Source: Bacillota bacterium
GTDB taxonomy: Bacteria; Bacillota; UBA4882; UBA8346
Reading direction: 5' to 3'
DNA length: 64,000 nucleotides
Assembly: GCA_029974635.1 (NCBI GenBank)
Contig: JARKQY010000058.1
Span: 62,001-126,000, forward strand
Every line of letters starts with the position of its first letter. Position 1 is the stretch's first letter. A program made the position numbers and the translations under genes. The notes beneath the pieces were generated by a model that saw only the letters and a program-made list of their open reading frames with translations, had not been told where the DNA came from and searched no databases. Positions 8,013 to 16,568 of this stretch are shown here, piece after piece.

Positions 8013-9968
8013 TTGTCTCTAAGCACCGGAGAGTTGGATGAATCATTACGGCGGCTATTTATCACTGAAACCAGCGAGCAACTGGAAAAGTTCGTTGAAA
8101 TTTTACTGGGATTAGAAAAAACCCCCGGCAGTGAAAACGAGGTAATTCATAAACTATTTCGTTTAGCCCATAGCGTCAAAGGTTCCGCGGGAATGATGGC
8201 TCTAAAGGAACTTAAAGAAGTTATGCATCAAACCGAGAGTATGCTTGATGAAGTACGCAAAGGAGAGATGAACCTCGATTCCGAAAAGATCGATCTATTG
8301 CTTCAATTCTCAGATGTAGTTAAAGATTATGTATTGCGTGAAAAATGGAATGAAGTATCAGTGTTGGAGTCTTGGAAGCAAGTATTTACTCATCACCGGG
8401 AAGAAGCAACCCAGCCGGATGAAAAACTTGCGATCAGCTTATTCCTTTCCGAGCAGGAGAAACAACATATTGCCACCTGGCAGGAGGAAAACAAATTTGT
8501 ATATGGAATTGAGGTCCAGTTTGTCGCGGGTTCCGAGATGCAAGGAGCGTCCGCATTAATTTTTGTAAAATTCATGGAAGGAATGGGTATTATTTTCAAA
8601 ACCGCTCCGGATGTGAATAACCTAAAAAACGGTTATTTTTCCACCTTTAAAATTGTTCTATTAACTGAAAAACCATTAACCCTGGAGCAAGAAAAAAAAA
8701 TCACCACATACCCACTGTATGAGTCTTCCGGCATTAGCATTCGCAAATGGGTATATCGCCCTGATGAAGGAGCGATTCCCATAAAAATTGAGCGCCAATA
8801 TGAACAAACTATTCGGGTTGACGCTGTAAAAATAGATAAATTAATCAATGATCTCGGCGAATTACTCGTAGTGAACAGCGGTTTTAACCAGCTTTTTCAA
8901 CAAGGATATCCCGAAAAGAAAAACTGGGACCAATTTACCAGGATGTTTCAAAAGTTAGAACAGATTGCCGGGATACTGCACCGTGAAGTCATGGATCTGC
9001 GGATGATACCGGTCCGGCAGTTATTTTTACGGTTTCCCAAGATCGTCAGGGATATTGCCAAACAAAAGGGAAAAATGGTGGAATTAGTTTTTTTTGGTGA
9101 AGATACCGAAATTGATAAACAGGTTGCTGAACGAATCGCCGATGCTTTGACTCATTTAATCCGCAATGCTGTCGATCATGGCTTGGAAGATCGTGAAGCA
9201 AGGGCGGCTATGGGGAAACCCGATTACGGCTGTATCACCTTGGGGGCATCCCAAGAAGGGGATAATGTCATACTTACGGTGAAGGATGACGGTAAAGGTT
9301 TGAACCTCCAAAAAATTAGAGAACAGGCGCTTAAAAATTGTTTGATTAGATTTGATGAAGAATTGGCGGAAGATGAAATTATTAAACTGATTTTCCATCC
9401 GGGATTTTCTACTGCCGAACAGGTTAGTGACATATCAGGCCGCGGTGTGGGCCTGGATGTGGTTCAAAATAGCGTCAAAGAATTAAAAGGGGATATCGAA
9501 GTCAGCACTATACCGAATAATGGAACCGTATTTCACCTTAAAGTACCGTTAACCCTGGCGGTTGTTCAATCATTTTTAATAAAGATTAGCGGTCAGTTAT
9601 TCGGGATCCCTTCTAGCCAAGTTGTTGAAAGCCTAGCGGTGAATCCGTTGCATTTTCACCATTTCGCGGATAAACAGCTTTATACTTTGCGGGATGAAGC
9701 TATACCGGTCATAGATTTGCATGACTTTTTCAGCTATGAAAAACCGGCGCCACGTGATAAAACACCTTTAATCATTGTAAAATACGGGCGCTTAAAAATT
9801 GGATTGCTGGCGGAAGAATTGATGGGTCAGGAAGAGCTTATTATCAAGCAGATTAACCGCGCCTTACCGGAAAACCCGTTAATATCCGGAGCTGCCTTAT
9901 TAGGAACGGGTGAAATCGCCTTGATTTTGAATGTTCATGAAATGATTGGCGCAAAAGGGGGAGGATGA
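8013..9968 (+). CDS. cheA: Chemotaxis histidine kinase CheA
   Basis: The sensor kinase of the chemoreceptor array; it autophosphorylates an HPt histidine and passes phosphate to CheY. The order is HPt domain (LAHSVKGSAG, phospho-acceptor His53), a divergent P2-like region (about 150-255), the P3 dimerisation helices (DKLINDLGELLVVNS), the ATPase domain with its N box (HLIRNAVDHGLED), DDGKGL and GRGVGLDVV motifs, and a C-terminal CheW-like P5 domain. The length of about 650 residues is normal. A TTG at 8013 is preferred as start because GAGGTGA (8001-8007) sits five bases ahead; the GTG at 8004 is part of that site. cheW follows after three bases. Confidence 0.93.
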   Translation: MSLSTGELDESLRRLFITETSEQLEKFVEILLGLEKTPGSENEVIHKLFRLAHSVKGSAGMMALKELKEVMHQTESMLDEVRKGEMNLDSEKIDLLLQFSDVVKDYVLREKWNEVSVLESWKQVFTHHREEATQPDEKLAISLFLSEQEKQHIATWQEENKFVYGIEVQFVAGSEMQGASALIFVKFMEGMGIIFKTAPDVNNLKNGYFSTFKIVLLTEKPLTLEQEKKITTYPLYESSGISIRKWVYRPDEGAIPIKIERQYEQTIRVDAVKIDKLINDLGELLVVNSGFNQLFQQGYPEKKNWDQFTRMFQKLEQIAGILHREVMDLRMIPVRQLFLRFPKIVRDIAKQKGKMVELVFFGEDTEIDKQVAERIADALTHLIRNAVDHGLEDREARAAMGKPDYGCITLGASQEGDNVILTVKDDGKGLNLQKIREQALKNCLIRFDEELAEDEIIKLIFHPGFSTAEQVSDISGRGVGLDVVQNSVKELKGDIEVSTIPNNGTVFHLKVPLTLAVVQSFLIKISGQLFGIPSSQVVESLAVNPLHFHHFADKQLYTLRDEAIPVIDLHDFFSYEKPAPRDKTPLIIVKYGRLKIGLLAEELMGQEELIIKQINRALPENPLISGAALLGTGEIALILNVHEMIGAKGGG

Positions 9969-9971
9969 TCA

Positions 9972-10511
9972 ATGACAACCAATGATAAAACAATGGATAT
10001 TCTTAACCTGCAGTTTATAGGAGCCGGCAATGAAAATCAGCAGATGATCTTTAACCTGGATGATGAGGAGTTTGGGATTGATGTCCTTACAGTCCAGGAG
10101 ATCGTCCGGTTTACAAAACCCGTGAAAGTTCCTAGAGCGCCGGATTGTGTCTTTGGGGTTATTAATTTTCGGGGCGATATCATACCTGTTTTGGACCTGC
10201 GCCAAATCTTCGGGCTGGAACCGGTAAAACATGATGAATTTACGGTGACAATTATTGTTAAGGCCAGTGAAAAGATCTTTGGGATGATTGTGGACAAAGT
10301 GTCCGATATTGTCAACGTGCCGGAACCGAATATCCAACGGACGGAATTTAGTTCCAAAGAGAAGACCAAGTATCTGAAGGCTGTCGGCAAACTGGAAAAC
10401 CGGTTGATTCTGATGCTCGATCTGGATAAAGTGGTTAATTTCGAGGAGATTGAAGAAGCACTGCACCCTTCAGCCAGCAATTCGGGATCAAATGAAATTC
10501 CGGCACAGTAA
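9972..10511 (+). CDS. cheW: Chemotaxis coupling protein CheW
   Basis: An adaptor that links CheA to chemoreceptor tips. The 179-residue protein is a single CheW domain with EEFGIDVLTVQEIVR, the VINFRGDIIPVLDLR core signature and FGMIVDKVSDIV. An N-terminal tail of about 20 residues and a Ser/Asn-rich C-terminus lie outside the domain. It starts three bases after cheA, and cheR follows after 20 bases, so the three are almost certainly one transcript. Confidence 0.95.
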   Translation: MTTNDKTMDILNLQFIGAGNENQQMIFNLDDEEFGIDVLTVQEIVRFTKPVKVPRAPDCVFGVINFRGDIIPVLDLRQIFGLEPVKHDEFTVTIIVKASEKIFGMIVDKVSDIVNVPEPNIQRTEFSSKEKTKYLKAVGKLENRLILMLDLDKVVNFEEIEEALHPSASNSGSNEIPAQ

Positions 10512-10531
10512 AACTTTAAAATGGTGATAAA

Positions 10532-11362
10532 ATGGCGTATTTTAATCAGGAGATGGATGACCATATCGTTAACCGGATTTGCCAGTTATTAAACCAAACC
10601 TTGGGATTTGGTTACGGCGCCCAAAAAAAATATTTGATCATTTCTAGACTAGGTAAGCGCCTTAAAGAATTAAAAATTGATAATTACCAAGCATACCTTA
10701 AAATATTGGAATCCAGTCCTGCGGAATTAAACCGTTTCTATGATTTGATTACTACGAATGTTACCAGCTTCTTCCGGGAGGCGGATCATTTTGTAATCCT
10801 CCAACAGGAATTATTATCCGGCATACTTGACCGGCATCCCCATGACCGTAAAATCACCTGTTGGTCGGCGGGTTGTTCCTCCGGAGAAGAGGCCTATACT
10901 TTGGCAATTGTGCTTTCCGAAGCGCTAAGTCCGGGCTGGGAGATTCGAATCTTGGCGTCGGATGTAAGTATTCAAAAACTGCAGGAAGGAATGAACGGAA
11001 TATATCATATTGAAAAACTCCGCGGACTATCCGGCATTTTAATAAAAAAATACTTTCAAAAGATATCGGAAGAACCTTTACGGTTTCAAATCAGGCCTGA
11101 ATTACGCCAAAAAGTAGTTTTCCGTAGAATTAACCTGAATGAAGAGCTTCAAATACCTTCCTATATCCGGTTTGATATGATTTTTTGCCGGAATGTTTTT
11201 ATTTATTTGACCAATGAATCACGGGTCAAAATTACTGACGGATTTTACTCTCATCTGCGTGAGGGCGGTTTTTTGTTTATGGGTCATTCGGAAGCTCTGA
11301 ACAGCTTCAATGATCCACGCTGGCTGGCCTATAAAGGATGCATTTATCAGAAAATACCATAA
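10532..11362 (+). CDS. cheR: Chemoreceptor glutamate methyltransferase CheR
   Basis: Uses S-adenosylmethionine to methylate receptor glutamates during adaptation. The 276-residue protein has an all-alpha N-terminal CheR domain (with LITTNVTSFFREADHF) and a Rossmann methyltransferase domain with WSAGCSSGEEAYTLA, the ASDVS ribose-binding strand, FDMIFCRNVFIYL and GGFLFMGHSE. The partner methylesterase gene cheB is not adjacent and is not seen anywhere in the window. Confidence 0.94.
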   Translation: MAYFNQEMDDHIVNRICQLLNQTLGFGYGAQKKYLIISRLGKRLKELKIDNYQAYLKILESSPAELNRFYDLITTNVTSFFREADHFVILQQELLSGILDRHPHDRKITCWSAGCSSGEEAYTLAIVLSEALSPGWEIRILASDVSIQKLQEGMNGIYHIEKLRGLSGILIKKYFQKISEEPLRFQIRPELRQKVVFRRINLNEELQIPSYIRFDMIFCRNVFIYLTNESRVKITDGFYSHLREGGFLFMGHSEALNSFNDPRWLAYKGCIYQKIP

Positions 11363-11557
11363 CGTCAAAAGCTGAAAGACGGAGGTCAAAAGTCAAAACC
11401 CAATAAAACCTTTATTCGGCTTTAAAGAAGGAATGCAAAAGCTGAATGACGAAAGTTTTACCAAAGTAACCGCAGCCGCAAAAATTGTGGCCTTGGATTT
11501 ATGATTTTTAATTTTGGACTAAATGGCAGTGCTTTATCCAGGGCAATGGAGGAAAAC

Positions 11558-11914
11558 ATGAAAGCTTTAATTGTGGATGATGCTTCTTTAGCAAGAACAA
11601 TGCTGCGCAAATTGCTTGAAGCCAATGGTTATAGTGAGATTTGGGAGGCTGCCAACGGTGAAGAAGCAATTCATCTTTACGAAGGAGTCAAACCGAACCT
11701 GGTAACCATGGATATCACCATGCCCGGAATGGATGGAATCACCGCGATTAAAAAAATAATGGCAGCGGATCCGGCGGCCAACATTATTGTCTGCAGCGCT
11801 TTGGGAGAGAAGAACATTGTATTGGAAGCCATTCAAGCCGGCGCCAAACATTTCATCGTAAAACCTTACGATGTCGATAAAGTGGTTGATATTATCAAAG
11901 CGGTATCGGAGTGA
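11558..11914 (+). CDS. cheY: Response regulator CheY
   Basis: A single-domain receiver that carries the signal from CheA to the flagellar switch. At 118 residues it has the acidic pair Asp7-Asp8, phospho-acceptor Asp52 in TMDITMPGMDG, Ser80 in IIVCSALG and Lys102 in FIVKPYD. The frame stays open upstream to 11501, but the ATG at 11558 is the start because TGGAGG lies six bases ahead and the protein then begins MKALIVDDAS as in the family. A 195-base spacer with degenerate AAAGCTGAA-x-GACG repeats separates it from cheR, so it may have its own promoter. Confidence 0.94.
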   Translation: MKALIVDDASLARTMLRKLLEANGYSEIWEAANGEEAIHLYEGVKPNLVTMDITMPGMDGITAIKKIMAADPAANIIVCSALGEKNIVLEAIQAGAKHFIVKPYDVDKVVDIIKAVSE

Positions 11915-11923
11915 AGATCTTTG

Positions 11924-12580
11924 CTATTCATTAGCATGTTTCGACTCATCATTATCCGTCGCTACCAACGGTCGGTTTAGTAACTTGAGCTGTTCCGCCA
12001 AATGTACGTATTTTTGGATCAAATTTAAAGATAATCCTGTTACCTTGGCAATGCTTTGCAGCGGCATCTTCCGGTTCAGTAATGAAATAACTTCATTAAA
12101 ACGCGCAATCAATTTTTCAACCTCCGCACCGGTGCGGTGAAAACGCCGCGCAATCTCCCCATAATCCGTTTGTTCCCCATAAAAAAGTTGGACCATTTGG
12201 AGTTTATGGTCAATATTCCGGCCGATATCCTTCACCTGGCCCCGGGTGGGAATAAACTCGCCCTGTTCCCTTAATTCGCCGATATCCCGGAAAATGGTGC
12301 TGACGCTGCTGGTCAAGATAGCGGCCAAGTCCTCATAGGTCAAGACCGCGCCCGCATCCGAAGCCTCCCGGGCCAAACGTTTGATCCGGTATTGCCGCAA
12401 AACGGCCAGGCCTTGTTTGCGGCAGATGAGTTCATCCTCGGGAGCGATCAAGGTCAAGGGCACTTGGACCCGGCGGCATTCGGACAATGCCTTGCCGGAG
12501 GGTTCGCTGCCGCTGAGGGCGTAATAATATAAACGGCCGTCCCAACCGGCCTGATGTAACCCATCAATTTCGGTTTGCAA
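11924..12580 (-). CDS. DUF1670-like protein
   Basis: A 218-residue protein that I assign to the DUF1670 family by its general look: an HTH-like region LTYEDLAAILTSSVSTIFRDI (about 98-118), a basic segment, then a second helical, possibly HTH, region ending in QSIAKVTGLSLNLIQKYVHL. Function is unknown. The two HTH-like regions suggest DNA binding, but that is inference. The start is a TTG (12580) with GGAG about nine bases upstream. It is convergent with cheY, and a related fragment lies at 14119-14271, so this family may have been duplicated or shuffled locally. Confidence is high that this is a gene and moderate for the family name. Confidence 0.65.
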   Translation of the reverse strand: MQTEIDGLHQAGWDGRLYYYALSGSEPSGKALSECRRVQVPLTLIAPEDELICRKQGLAVLRQYRIKRLAREASDAGAVLTYEDLAAILTSSVSTIFRDIGELREQGEFIPTRGQVKDIGRNIDHKLQMVQLFYGEQTDYGEIARRFHRTGAEVEKLIARFNEVISLLNRKMPLQSIAKVTGLSLNLIQKYVHLAEQLKLLNRPLVATDNDESKHANE

Positions 12581-12673
12581 TGGAATATCTCCAACCAGTT
12601 ATCAGTTCTCTATAAATAAAAACTTCTTGGCGGATCCGGTTTTTCCTGCCGCAAATTTCAGGAAGATAACGGC

Positions 12674-12704
12674 AAAAAAAAGACCCTCCCGCAGGAGAGT
12701 CATC
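12674..12704 (-). terminator. Terminator of porin-like gene 1
   Basis: On the minus strand ACTCTCCTGCGGGAGGGT folds into a GC-rich hairpin followed by a run of eight T. Nearly the same hairpin ends the second porin-like gene at 14301-14336. Confidence 0.85.
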
Positions 12705-12721
12705 TTTTTTGGTACTTAATC

Positions 12722-13708
12722 TTACCAGAGACCAATGCGAACACCGGCTACGAAATAGCCGTCGCCAGCGCCTTGATCGGCATAACCGGCTTTAGCTTCC
12801 ATCACACCATATTTTTGAATGAGGTATGCTTCATATGAAGCGTCGGTAGTAGAGAAGTATTTGGCGCCGACTCTGGTTTTATCGGACAAGTTATACTCGC
12901 CGCCGATACCGAAATACTCACCTTTCACGTTATAATACAGGGTAGCATTGGCATTTTCAATAGCGACATTACCTTGGATCTCTTGGGTAGTATCGTCTTT
13001 ATCGCCATGATAATCAACGGCCAAAGTGACACCGTCAGCAATTCCGAACTGAGCACCTACCAGGTAATCGGCATAGGTGGTGTAACCCACATAAGCTTTA
13101 CCGCCTTCAAAGTTGTAGTTAGCGGAGAAGTTGATGAAATGATCATCGACTGTATACCCGTCTGGAGCAGTAGTTCCGGTATTTAATACATATTCAAAAT
13201 TGGCAGTAAAGGCATCAGTATGAAGTTTCAATGCTAACATACCATCAGTTGTTTGATTCATGCCATCACCACGGTGACAGAAGATTGGATCTGGATACCA
13301 GCCGTCAATACTACCCCTCAATGCAGGTTGCCCGATAAGAGTGCTGTTCACGCTACCGGTGCTGAATTGAATATCAAATATATCAGCGATATTGTTGACT
13401 CCAGCGGCATAGTGAGCATTACCGGCTCCTGCCCAACCCAGCGCCGGGGCAGCTGAATCAGTCACGGCATCCCAAGTGATTTTAGCCCAGGTACCGGTAT
13501 CTTTGTCCTCAACTAAACCAGTGATATGAAGCTCGTTCTGGGTTGCCCACGGCCCGAATTGGATCGGGTTATTGGAGTCGGTATTGTTTGATCTGTATGC
13601 GAAATAGATTGAACCGCCTACATAGGCAGTAGTAGCAGCTGCAGAAGCAACGGCGGCTAAAGAAAATACTAAAGCAACGGTTAATAAAACGACTAATAAC
13701 TTTTTCAA
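12722..13708 (-). CDS. Porin-like outer membrane beta-barrel protein 1
   Basis: A 328-residue exported protein. The N-terminus MKKLLVVLLTVALVFSLA ending in ASAA is a classic signal peptide. The mature part is rich in alternating aromatic and polar residues and Gly, as in beta-barrels (for example GGSIYFAYRS near its start), and the last residues GVRIGLW end in an aromatic residue as recognised by BamA. It is paralogous to the protein at 14352-15395: signal peptides nearly match, and both have NNIADIF and a shared C-terminal pattern, but the rest is diverged. AGGAGG lies upstream of a TTG start. The role, probably a general or solute porin, is inferred. Confidence 0.78.
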   Translation of the reverse strand: MKKLLVVLLTVALVFSLAAVASAAATTAYVGGSIYFAYRSNNTDSNNPIQFGPWATQNELHITGLVEDKDTGTWAKITWDAVTDSAAPALGWAGAGNAHYAAGVNNIADIFDIQFSTGSVNSTLIGQPALRGSIDGWYPDPIFCHRGDGMNQTTDGMLALKLHTDAFTANFEYVLNTGTTAPDGYTVDDHFINFSANYNFEGGKAYVGYTTYADYLVGAQFGIADGVTLAVDYHGDKDDTTQEIQGNVAIENANATLYYNVKGEYFGIGGEYNLSDKTRVGAKYFSTTDASYEAYLIQKYGVMEAKAGYADQGAGDGYFVAGVRIGLW

Positions 13709-13799
13709 GTTTAAATCCTCCTTTTATTTTTAAAAAGTGAGCCATTTTAATGATCGGCAACGGACTGTCCTAGTTTCGTCGGTTGCGACCATGATCACA

Positions 13800-13893
13800 T
13801 TAAAATAAAAGTAAGGTTTCACCTCCTTTCCCTGTCGGATCCGCTTGCAGGTTATATGGCTATAAACCCTTACGGGCTGAACAGCATAAATTA
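13800..13893 (-). promoter_or_regulatory. Conserved structured leader of porin-like gene 1
   Basis: This 94-nt block in the 5' untranslated region is about 95% identical to 15483-15576 although flanking DNA is much more diverged. As RNA it can fold with a closing stem GUAAGG/CCUUAC, an inner hairpin GGU(U)UAUA/UAUAACC with a GCCA loop, the palindrome CGGAUCCG, and an AGGAGGUGA stretch on the 3' side. No riboswitch class I know matches. It may control translation, RNA stability or the response to a ligand. Confidence 0.5.
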
Positions 13894-14118
13894 CAAGAAC
13901 TTTCGGGCAAATATAAATAGATAATCTATATTTCACAGCGAAAAGAAGCTGTTCAAACCAACGAATAAGAAGATGGAGTGCGATTAAAAAACTTCCTTTC
14001 AATATGAAACTAAATACAGCTATATAATTCAATAGAAATGTTTAAGATCCTCTTGATTATCCTTTAAATAGTTAGATTTTTATCAAATGACAATAAGCTA
14101 ATTGAATGATCAATCTCT

Positions 14119-14271
14119 TTATATTCGTTCTTTTATCTGGTTTATCAATTTATATTCAAGACCGGCGGAATCGAGGCTCAAATGATGCGGCCGTTTTTGA
14201 AACGTCGGATTATAGAAACTGACGCTGCTGGTTAATATTAAAGCAAGTTCGCGACGAAAGGATGTTTTCCT
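14119..14271 (-). pseudogene. Remnant of a DUF1670-like gene
   Basis: The minus-strand frame ending at TAA 14119-14121 encodes ELALILTSSVS, which matches EDLAAILTSSVS in the intact gene at 11924-12580; 14 bases (ACCAGCAGCGTCAG) are identical. Similarity stops on either side, and there is no start codon or RBS. It looks like a decayed fragment between the two porin-like genes. Confidence 0.4.
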
Positions 14272-14300
14272 GCACGGTCGGAATAAGTATATTTTACCAT

Positions 14301-14336
14301 AAAAAAAAGACCCTCCCGCAGGAGAGCCTTTTTTTA
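14301..14336 (-). terminator. Terminator of porin-like gene 2
   Basis: GGCTCTCCTGCGGGAGGGTC on the minus strand forms a hairpin followed by eight T. Confidence 0.85.
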
Positions 14337-14351
14337 TTGAAGAGTTTATTC

Positions 14352-15395
14352 TTACCAGATTTGGCCATTAGCGCCGAGTACGAAATAAGCGTCTGCTTTA
14401 CCCGGTTTTACATAAGCGAGTCTCACATCGAAAGCGCCTACGTTGTAAGAGCCGAATACTTCATAACCACCTTCATGACCCCAACCGGGATCGCCAGGAG
14501 CAGTGTCATTACCATCATCGGAGATATATTTGAGGCCAAGGTTCACTTTATTGATACCGGTATAGTTGAATTGAAGAGCGGGATAGGTCCAATCGGCCTT
14601 ATCGTTAGGCATTACATAAGCCAATACAACACCCATCTTTAAATCATCAAGAGTAATACCGGCTTGAAAAGTGCTGTTGTAGACGGTGGCACCATAGCTT
14701 TTTTTGCCATAATAGTCAGCTACCAAGGTACCGAGACCTTCGAGTTTAAATTTGGTACCAACGATATAACTGGAACTAAGCGTACCGTTATCAAGATCAG
14801 AGTATCCAGACGCGCCAACATGAACATCACCATTGTCTAAATTATAGGTGAATGCGGCAACCCAAGGATTTTCACTGTAGCTGCCCTTATTCGGAGCATA
14901 TTCGACATTTGCCTTAAAGGCATCGGTAGTAAGACCTAATGCCAGAACACCTGCCGGACGGTTAAAGAAGAATGGATCATAAGGTCCGATGGTGTCCAAC
15001 TCAGTAATAGGAATTTGGCCGATAAGGGTGGTTGCTGCGGCACCGGTATTGTATTGCCAACTAAATATATCGGCAATGTTATTTTGACCGAATGAATAGG
15101 TGAAATTTTCGGTACTTGGAGATGACCATCCTTCATTAAGCCATTGGAACTTAATGAATGAATTGTCAACCTCGGCTTTAATACTCCAGTTCATGGTGAT
15201 GAAGGTTTGATTCGTATATTTGCCTCCATCAGCACTGGCATTGTTCCAACTAATTGGGTTATCGGTAGGATTGTTGGATTTGTAGTTGATATAGAACCGA
15301 CCGCCCATATAGGTGCTGACGTCAGCCGCCGAAGCAACTGCTACTAAAGATAACGTTAAAGCAACGGTTAATAAAACGACTAATAGCTTTTTCAA
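14352..15395 (-). CDS. Porin-like outer membrane beta-barrel protein 2
   Basis: A 347-residue paralogue of the protein at 12722-13708. It has the signal peptide MKKLLVVLLTVALTLSLV ending in ASAA, a mature region of short amphipathic strands with many Tyr, Gly, Asn and Trp, and a C-terminus LGANGQIW ending in Trp. A shared NNIADIF segment near residue 108 supports common ancestry. An AGGGGG-type RBS precedes the start codon. Both genes have their own leader and terminator, so they are separate transcripts that can be expressed independently. A porin role is inferred from fold features, not from a recognised family. Confidence 0.78.
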   Translation of the reverse strand: MKKLLVVLLTVALTLSLVAVASAADVSTYMGGRFYINYKSNNPTDNPISWNNASADGGKYTNQTFITMNWSIKAEVDNSFIKFQWLNEGWSSPSTENFTYSFGQNNIADIFSWQYNTGAAATTLIGQIPITELDTIGPYDPFFFNRPAGVLALGLTTDAFKANVEYAPNKGSYSENPWVAAFTYNLDNGDVHVGASGYSDLDNGTLSSSYIVGTKFKLEGLGTLVADYYGKKSYGATVYNSTFQAGITLDDLKMGVVLAYVMPNDKADWTYPALQFNYTGINKVNLGLKYISDDGNDTAPGDPGWGHEGGYEVFGSYNVGAFDVRLAYVKPGKADAYFVLGANGQIW

Positions 15396-15482
15396 GTTTT
15401 AATCCCCCTTTTATTTATAAGAAAGTAGCCATTTCATAACCACAATTGACTTTTCAAGTTTCGTCAATCGGGTATTTGACAC

Positions 15483-15576
15483 TTAAAATAAAAGTAAGGT
15501 TTCACCTCCTCCCTCTGTCGGATCCGCTTGCAGGTTATATGGCTATAAACCCTTACGGGCTGAACAGCGTAAATTG
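15483..15576 (-). promoter_or_regulatory. Conserved structured leader of porin-like gene 2
   Basis: Second copy of the 94-nt leader described at 13800-13893, with about five differences. The closing stem and the inner GGUUUAUAGCCA hairpin are unchanged. Three changes fall just 5' of the AGGAGG stretch. Weaker homology continues further upstream (a shared ATTGAATTATAT-type block near 14020 and 15640). Confidence 0.5.
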
Positions 15577-16053
15577 CAGGTACACTCGAATAAATATCAA
15601 TAAATAAATAGTGTTTAGCAAAACATGACAGTGATATAATTCAATGAAAACCACCAAGATCCTTTCGACTGTTCTCAAAATGAATTTCTTTTTATCATTT
15701 GATAAAAAGCTCATCCAAAGAACGACCATTTTTTTATTTTCTTTAAAACCATGGCTAAAATTTCTATAAAATAGCGAGTTAATAAATTACGTTCCACGGT
15801 TTTCCGGAAAAATCCTGCTAGCGACTTGGAATTCATCGCTTTTCATCATATGAACATATACGTAATAATCCATTTAATGTCTTATGGTACATAAAATCCA
15901 CATTTGACCACGTTTTTTAATGATTCGAACTCGGGAATTCGCAACTATTTCATGATTGGCAGGTCATTTTTATCAAAAAAACGGATACACTAAATTGGGA
16001 AATTTATGATGAATATTCAATAAAGAAGATTTTATACAAAGGCGGGATAAAAA
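15577..16053. other. Gene-free spacer with a perfect AT-rich hairpin
   Basis: This 477-base divergent region between porin-like gene 2 and the SHOCT protein contains a perfect inverted repeat CTTTTTATCA/TGATAAAAAG (15688-15709, two-base loop) upstream of the porin leader. It lacks a following T-run outside the stem and could be an operator. The remainder is AT-rich and shows no gene; promoters for both flanking genes are expected here but I could not place them. Confidence 0.4.
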
Positions 16054-16467
16054 ATGGGTTTGAAAGGGTTAACCAGGATAGCAAGCATCATGGTTATTTT
16101 TTTCTTTTTGCCTTCCATTGCCATTAAAATTTGGGAATATGTAATCTATGCACCCTGGCCTGCAAAGAGCTGGCTGGTATACTTGGTATTGGGCATCATC
16201 CTTATATATTTAGCGCGGAAACGTTGGCGTAAAAGGTTGCTTTTACAACAAGATAAAGGTGATGATTCATCTTTGATGTATATAGCTAAAGAAAGGCTGG
16301 TTAAAGGTGAAATCAGTATAACGGAATTTCAGAAGATTAAACAAGAATTAACGGGTAGAACACACCCAAATAGCTCCCGTAATCATAAATCAAAAGACAC
16401 AAGGACTGAACGTTTATCAACAGGAGATGCCGGTGCCGGTCCGAAATTGGAAGAACAAGAAGTTTGA
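16054..16467 (+). CDS. Membrane protein with C-terminal SHOCT domain
   Basis: A 137-residue protein with two predicted membrane helices (about 8-28 and 40-56), a basic stretch RKRWRKR, then the SHOCT-like motif MYIAKERLVKGEISITEFQK (about 75-95). SHOCT domains are short oligomerisation modules at the end of many unrelated proteins. The last 40 residues are hydrophilic and probably disordered. It precedes ddl by about 100 bases on the same strand. Function is unknown. Confidence 0.75.
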   Translation: MGLKGLTRIASIMVIFFFLPSIAIKIWEYVIYAPWPAKSWLVYLVLGIILIYLARKRWRKRLLLQQDKGDDSSLMYIAKERLVKGEISITEFQKIKQELTGRTHPNSSRNHKSKDTRTERLSTGDAGAGPKLEEQEV

Positions 16468-16568
16468 TATTTTTAGCACTATTCCAGAAGGAATGTATAT
16501 ATTGATCAAGAATAACTGTTTTTGTGTTTGGCAATCATTTTTTAAAATGAGGAATCAGGTGAGTTTGC

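Noticed and set aside
9969-10466. Long minus-strand open frame across cheW
   Set aside because: It is the antisense shadow of a clear CheW domain, lacks an RBS and gives a low-complexity product.
13709-13810. Hammerhead ribozyme in the porin leader, suggested by CGAAAC
   Set aside because: The CUGAUGA core and matching stems are absent; only a simple hairpin GAC/GTC around GAAACT is conserved between the two leaders.
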